The position numbers were made by a program, and so were the translations under genes. A stretch of 27,165 nucleotides of DNA, taken from NCBI GenBank assembly GCA_964437735.1, contig CAYTID010000023.1, forward strand, positions 1 to 27,165, given 5' to 3'. Shown one piece after another: positions 25,724 through 27,165 of the stretch (position 1 is its first letter; every line of letters starts with the position of its first letter). The notes beneath the pieces were generated by a model that saw nothing but the letters and a program-made list of their open reading frames with translations, was not told where the DNA came from and did not search any database. The DNA comes from CAYTID01 sp964437735. Lineage in GTDB: Bacteria; Bacteroidota; Ignavibacteria; UBA10030; BY39.

Positions 25724-26413
25724 ATGAAATATAAATTAGTTTTAGGTTTAGGATTATCGGTTGTAATAATAGCAGCATTTGGTTTTCCGATGGTTACACT
25801 GCCTGTAAATTGGTATGAGTTACCTTTGGTTCAAGGCTTAGGTGAAAAAGCCAGAATAATGTTTTTCCACGTCCCAATGGCATGGGTAGCAGTGATCGCA
25901 TTTATTTCGTCACTTATATATGGGATATTGTACCTTAAAAAGCACGACCTGACTTATGATATAAAATCCTCAACAGCGGCAGGATTAGGTTTCGTGTTTT
26001 GCATATTAGCCACAATAACAGGGGCTATTTGGGCTAAATTTAGCTGGGGAGCCTATTGGAACTGGGATCCGCGTCAAACATCGATTTTTATACTTTTGTT
26101 GATCTACGGCGCTTATTTCGCATTAAGATCTTCAATAGAGGTTGATGAGAAAAAAGCTTCACTTTCTGCTGTATACGCAATAATAGCCGGTTTTACAGTC
26201 CCTTTTTTTGTTTTTATTATGCCTCGAGTTGTTTCCAGCCTTCATCCTGATCCTATCATAAACCCGGATGTGAAGGTTAAAATGAGTTTAAATTTTCTTA
26301 TCATATTTCTTTCATCTTTAGCCGGATTTACAGGACTTTACTTATGGATATTTAGGGTTAAAGTAAAATTACTACAATTAGAAAAAATCATTAAAAGAAT
26401 TAAGGAAAACTAA
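25724..26413 (+). CDS. ccmC: Heme handling protein CcmC
   Basis: CcmC gives heme to CcmE on the periplasmic side. The 229-residue protein has about six membrane segments. It carries the tryptophan-rich WWD motif (WGAYWNWDPRQTS, W108-D115) and the two flanking heme-ligand histidines, His49 in FFHVPMAW and His174 in SSLHPDP. All key residues of the family are present. The start is the ATG at 25724 after an 81-nt gap with a promoter candidate. Its stop shares one base with the next gene (TAATG). CcmF is related but much longer, so the identity is clear. Confidence 0.95.
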   Translation: MKYKLVLGLGLSVVIIAAFGFPMVTLPVNWYELPLVQGLGEKARIMFFHVPMAWVAVIAFISSLIYGILYLKKHDLTYDIKSSTAAGLGFVFCILATITGAIWAKFSWGAYWNWDPRQTSIFILLLIYGAYFALRSSIEVDEKKASLSAVYAIIAGFTVPFFVFIMPRVVSSLHPDPIINPDVKVKMSLNFLIIFLSSLAGFTGLYLWIFRVKVKLLQLEKIIKRIKEN

Positions 26414-26547
26414 TGGAATCTTCAACAGATTATTCGATATACATTGTTTTGGCAATCGCTATTATTTGCTGGTTAGGAATCTTTGGCTATTTATTATCGT
26501 TAGATAATAAAGTTAAAAAACTTGAAAAAATGATTACTAAGGAATAA
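26413..26547 (+). CDS. ccmD: CcmD-like small membrane protein
   Basis: A 44-residue open frame that starts on the last base of the ccmC stop (TAATG) and ends 6 nt before ccmE. One hydrophobic segment (YIVLAIAIICWLGIFGYLL, about residues 10-28) is followed by a short charged helix (DNKVKKLEKMITKE). Size, single helix, charged tail and the position between ccmC and ccmE are just what is known for CcmD, which helps release holo-CcmE from CcmABC. Sequence alone would not identify it; the assignment rests on context. Confidence 0.8.
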   Translation: MESSTDYSIYIVLAIAIICWLGIFGYLLSLDNKVKKLEKMITKE

Positions 26548-26553
26548 TTAAAT

Positions 26554-26937
26554 ATGAATATAAAAATTATCGCGGCTGTGATTGTTATAGTCATGGCGTT
26601 GATTTTTGGAGCATCATCGTTTTTTGAGAGCAATGTTGAATATGGCTCGTTCAGTAAAGCAATGTCAACCACAAAAAAAATGCAAGTAAAAGGAGAGTGG
26701 CAAAAGGAAAAACCATCTTCATTTAATCTAGAAAAAAAACAGTTTAATTTTTATTTGAAGGATGAATACGGTACAGTATTACCAGTCATTTTCGACGGTG
26801 CCAAACCGAACAATTTTGAAATAGCGACAAGTCTTGTTGTTAAAGGAAAATACGGAGAGGGCTATTTTCACGCGACAGAAATATTAACAAAATGTCCGTC
26901 AAAATATGAAGCCGATTCACCCCCAAATACATATTAG
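26554..26937 (+). CDS. ccmE: Cytochrome c maturation heme chaperone CcmE, CxxxY type
   Basis: Periplasmic, membrane-anchored heme carrier that takes heme from CcmC and passes it to CcmF. The 127-residue protein has one N-terminal anchor (about residues 4-22) and then a beta-barrel (OB-fold) domain with VEYGSFSKAM, MQVKGEW and FYLKDEYGTVLPVIFDGAKPNNFE. The heme-binding site is CPSKY (Cys114, Tyr118), so the covalent His of the usual HxxxY is replaced by Cys. This CxxxY form is known from the variant System I of Desulfovibrio-type bacteria and of archaea. It is last in the ccm run, 6 nt after ccmD and 29 nt before a strong terminator. No ccmF, ccmG or ccmH is in the window. Confidence 0.93.
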   Translation: MNIKIIAAVIVIVMALIFGASSFFESNVEYGSFSKAMSTTKKMQVKGEWQKEKPSSFNLEKKQFNFYLKDEYGTVLPVIFDGAKPNNFEIATSLVVKGKYGEGYFHATEILTKCPSKYEADSPPNTY

Positions 26938-26966
26938 ATTATACTAATTGTTCGTATGAATTTAAG

Positions 26967-26993
26967 GAGCATGATAATCATGCTCTTTTTTTT
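26967..26993 (+). terminator. Rho-independent terminator after ccmE
   Basis: A perfect 8-bp stem, GAGCATGA (26967-26974) with TCATGCTC (26978-26985), a 3-nt loop TAA and a T-tract of eight (26986-26993). It closes the long bamD-ccm gene series and separates it from the convergent gene. There is no T-tract on the other side, so it acts mainly on the plus strand. Confidence 0.92.
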
Positions 26994-26995
26994 GC

Positions 26996-27165
26996 TTACT
27001 CAAAAATCTTTGTCCGCTTGAGTAGAAGAGAATTACTCACAACCGATACGGAACTAAGCGCCATAGCTCCCGCTGCCAACATAGGATCGAGTAGTCCAAA
27101 AGCAGCTAAAGGTATTAATATAATGTTGTAAATAAATGCCCAGAATAAGTTTTGATATATAGTAG
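26996..27165 (-). CDS. Copper-type P1B ATPase, C-terminal end (partial)
   Basis: Only the last 56 or so codons are in the window; the gene runs in from the right edge and its TAA stop is at 26996-26998. The peptide reads TIYQNLFWAFIYNII, then LIPLAAFGLLDPMLAAGAM, ALSSVSVVSNSLLLKRTKIFE. QNLFWAF.YN and AGAMALSSVSVVSNSL are the last two membrane segments of Cu+-transporting P-type ATPases (CopA/CtpA type). There the Met and Ser in MALSS belong to the metal site. It is convergent with ccmE. Copper export and cytochrome assembly are linked in function in some bacteria, but adjacency alone proves nothing. Confidence 0.88.
   Translation of the reverse strand, partial: TIYQNLFWAFIYNIILIPLAAFGLLDPMLAAGAMALSSVSVVSNSLLLKRTKIFE

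Noticed and set aside
1..27165. CRISPR arrays, insertion sequences, prophage or integrase genes
   Set aside because: No spaced direct repeats, transposase or integrase motifs or terminal inverted repeats were seen. The genes are mostly core or envelope functions.

Overview
The window is AT-rich and almost fully coding, and nearly all of it is on the + strand. Three things point to a Gram-negative member of the Bacteroidota/Ignavibacteriota (FCB) assemblage: a PorW/SprE-like lipoprotein of the type IX secretion system (T9SS), a secreted metalloprotease with a T9SS C-terminal sorting domain, and a BamD outer-membrane assembly lipoprotein. Candidate promoters found by eye look like ordinary sigma-70 elements (TTGnnn, 16-17 bp, TAnnnT). 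I did not see the TAnnTTTG element of Bacteroidia. This fits an Ignavibacteria-like lineage better than Bacteroides, but it is an inference.

Layout. (1) 1-678: a minus-strand Spy/CpxP-like periplasmic protein with a Met/His-rich tail and a strong terminator. (2) 764-1141: a small membrane-anchored protein with a possible Ig-like domain. (3) 1143-6392: a likely operon of a TPR lipoprotein (PorW/SprE-like), pyrK, pyrD and folC, covering secretion, pyrimidine synthesis and folate. (4) 6389-7876: rho, with a promoter that overlaps the folC stop codon and a clear terminator. (5) 8104-11307: thiolase, 3-hydroxybutyryl-CoA dehydrogenase and acyl-CoA dehydrogenase, a short-chain acyl-CoA (beta-oxidation or butyrate type) operon without crotonase or Etf. 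(6) 11308-11738: the only long gap, with no certain gene. (7) 11754-18429: a soluble hybrid sensor kinase of about 2000 residues (seven PAS, four GAF, a degenerate N-terminal domain), overlapped by 8 nt by a response regulator that ends in a histidine-less, DHp-like helical domain. (8) 18522-26937: a long same-strand series made of a hypothetical membrane protein, bamD, an acyl-CoA thioesterase, an FG-GAP repeat protein, the T9SS-sorted metalloprotease and the cytochrome c maturation genes ccmA, ccmB, ccmC, ccmD-like and ccmE, closed by a strong terminator. (9) 26996-27165: the C-terminus of a convergent copper-type P-type ATPase.

How the parts fit. Envelope biogenesis is the main theme: BamD for outer-membrane proteins, a PorW-like protein for T9SS, a T9SS cargo, and Ccm for periplasmic c-type cytochromes. 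The CcmE here has a CxxxY heme-binding motif in place of the usual HxxxY, which marks the variant System I (System I*) described in some deltaproteobacteria and archaea. The least understood items are the giant PAS/GAF kinase with its partner regulator, the FG-GAP/metalloprotease pair and the CxxxY-type Ccm set. No tRNA, rRNA, CRISPR array, insertion sequence or prophage gene was seen.
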